This document shows, in pieces, positions 62,974-64,000 of a DNA stretch of 64,000 bases (positions within the stretch are counted from its first letter, which is position 1; each line of letters begins with the position of its first letter). The notes beneath the pieces are model-generated. The model was given only the letters and a program-made list of their open reading frames with translations, had not been told where the DNA came from and did not search any database. The stretch lies in assembly GCF_005081705.1 (NCBI RefSeq), contig NZ_CP034876.1, forward strand, positions 325,863 through 389,862, given 5' to 3'. The stretch comes from Buchnera aphidicola (Hyperomyzus lactucae) (GTDB taxonomy: Bacteria; Pseudomonadota; Gammaproteobacteria; Enterobacterales; Enterobacteriaceae). Made by a program: the position numbers and the translations under genes.

Positions 62974-64000
62974 ATGTTTAAAAATGTATTTGCAAACCTT
63001 CAGAAGGTTGGTAAATCACTTATGTTACCTGTTTCAGTATTACCTATTGCAGGAATACTTTTAGGAATAGGATCTGCACATTTTAGTTTATTGCCAGAAA
63101 TAATTTCTCAAATAATGGCTCAAACAGGAGGTTCAGTTTTTAGTAATATGCCTTTGATTTTTGCTATTGGTGTAGCCCTTGGATTTACTAATAACGATGG
63201 TGTAGCAGCATTGGCGGCTGTTGTATCTTATGGAATATTAATTCAAACATTAACAGCAGTCGAACCTATAATCTTACATACTACTATTGATATTATAAAT
63301 AATAAACATCTTGCTGATACTGGTATATTAGGAGGGATTATTGCAGGAGCAATTTCAGCGTACATGTTTAATAAATTTTATCGAATTCAATTACCTGAAT
63401 ATCTAGGTTTTTTTGCTGGAAAAAGATTTGTTCCGATCATTTCTGGATTATCTGCAATATTAATAGGTTTAATATTATCAATTATTTGGCCGCCAATTGG
63501 TCATGGTATTAAAATTTTTTCTGAATGGGCAGCTTATCAAAATCCTATTCTTGCCTTTGCTATATATGGATTAGTAGAAAGAGGATTAGTACCATTCGGA
63601 TTACATCACATATGGAATGTTCCATTTCAAATGCAAATCGGAGAATATACTAATTCTATAGGACAAGTCTTTCACGGTGATATTGCTAGATATATGGCAG
63701 GTGATTCTACAGCAGGAAATTTATCAGGAGGATTTATTTTTAAAATGTACGGTCTTCCTGGTGCTTCATTAGCTATTTGGCATGCAGCTAAAAAAGAAAA
63801 TAAAACTAAAATAGGCAGCATTATGATCTCGGCAGCATTGACTGCTTTTTTAACAGGCATTACTGAACCGATTGAGTTTTCATTTATTATAGTAGCTCCA
63901 ATATTATATATTATTCATGCTATTTTAGCTGGATTATCTTTTCCATTATGTATTTTTTTAAATATGAGAGCAGGAACTAGTTTTTCACATGGATTTATAG
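62974..64000 (+). CDS. ptsG: PTS glucose-specific EIICB component (3' end outside window)
   Basis: Glucose permease and phosphotransferase of the PTS. The visible 342 codons are the IIC membrane domain: [47 protein letters not shown], the substrate region [24 protein letters not shown] and the conserved [16 protein letters not shown] lies ten bases before the ATG. The phosphorylatable IIB cysteine domain would follow beyond the window. It is probably the main sugar entry route feeding the glycolytic genes seen here. Confidence 0.97.
   Translation, partial: MFKNVFANLQKVGKSLMLPVSVLPIAGILLGIGSAHFSLLPEIISQIMAQTGGSVFSNMPLIFAIGVALGFTNNDGVAALAAVVSYGILIQTLTAVEPIILHTTIDIINNKHLADTGILGGIIAGAISAYMFNKFYRIQLPEYLGFFAGKRFVPIISGLSAILIGLILSIIWPPIGHGIKIFSEWAAYQNPILAFAIYGLVERGLVPFGLHHIWNVPFQMQIGEYTNSIGQVFHGDIARYMAGDSTAGNLSGGFIFKMYGLPGASLAIWHAAKKENKTKIGSIMISAALTAFLTGITEPIEFSFIIVAPILYIIHAILAGLSFPLCIFLNMRAGTSFSHGFI

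Overview
The window is a chromosomal segment of Buchnera aphidicola, the obligate endosymbiont of aphids, or something extremely close to it. The evidence is very low GC content (A/T-only spacers, A/T third codon positions, Lys/Asn/Ile-rich proteins), gammaproteobacterial core proteins that align almost residue for residue with Escherichia coli, and a gene order that is an eroded version of the E. coli order. Hook-basal-body flagellar genes persist without filament genes. I see no mobile elements, prophage, CRISPR array, rRNA or imported genes. The strain cannot be named from this sequence alone.

Layout. 1-2496: lipoprotein release transporter lolC (5' end missing), lolD, lolE. 2595-5223: gapA with terminator, then queF and fldA on the minus strand. 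5629-14608: phrB, ybgI, sucA-sucB, gpmA, pfkA and glpF on the plus strand. 14614-22126: a minus-strand block tpiA, ihfB, rpsA, cmk, aroA, serC, serS. 22472-25724: trxB, infA, aspS. 25731-29797: znuB, znuC and pykA (minus) with a decayed mepM/yebA pseudogene on the plus strand between znuC and pykA. 30038-35711: zwf, htpX, cspC, yoaE, tsaB. 35858-37664: minE, minD, minC (minus). 37889-42237: rsmC, tRNA-Leu(UAA), tRNA-Cys(GCA), tRNA-Ser(UGA), ompA, murJ. 42427-53365: pyrC, flgN, flgA and the run flgBCDEFGHIJK. 53511-57965: rne, rluC, rpmF. 58271-64000: fabD, fabG, acpP, tmk, holB, tatD and the start of ptsG.

How the genes work together. Glucose enters through PtsG and is processed by PfkA, TpiA, GapA, GpmA and PykA, with Zwf opening the pentose phosphate branch. 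SucAB supplies succinyl-CoA. AroA and SerC belong to the amino-acid synthesis that pays for the symbiosis. Fatty-acid elongation (FabD, FabG, ACP), division-site placement (MinCDE), lipid II flipping (MurJ) and OmpA maintain a thin envelope. The flg block builds the rod, P and L rings and hook of basal bodies that no longer carry a filament.

Most notable. Three genes (glpF, cmk, fabD), two of them normally essential, are each broken by a single-base length error in a poly(A) tract of 10-12 A, while the rest of each gene is intact. That is the pattern expected if RNA polymerase slippage rescues expression. The second is the mepM relic at about 27469-28293, still readable in three frames. The third is the RNase E C-terminal region, where short patches resembling the membrane-anchor, enolase-binding and PNPase-binding microdomains survive inside a scrambled Lys/Asn-rich tail. 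Several strong hairpins without U-tracts and an inverted repeat over the infA promoter are also worth checking.
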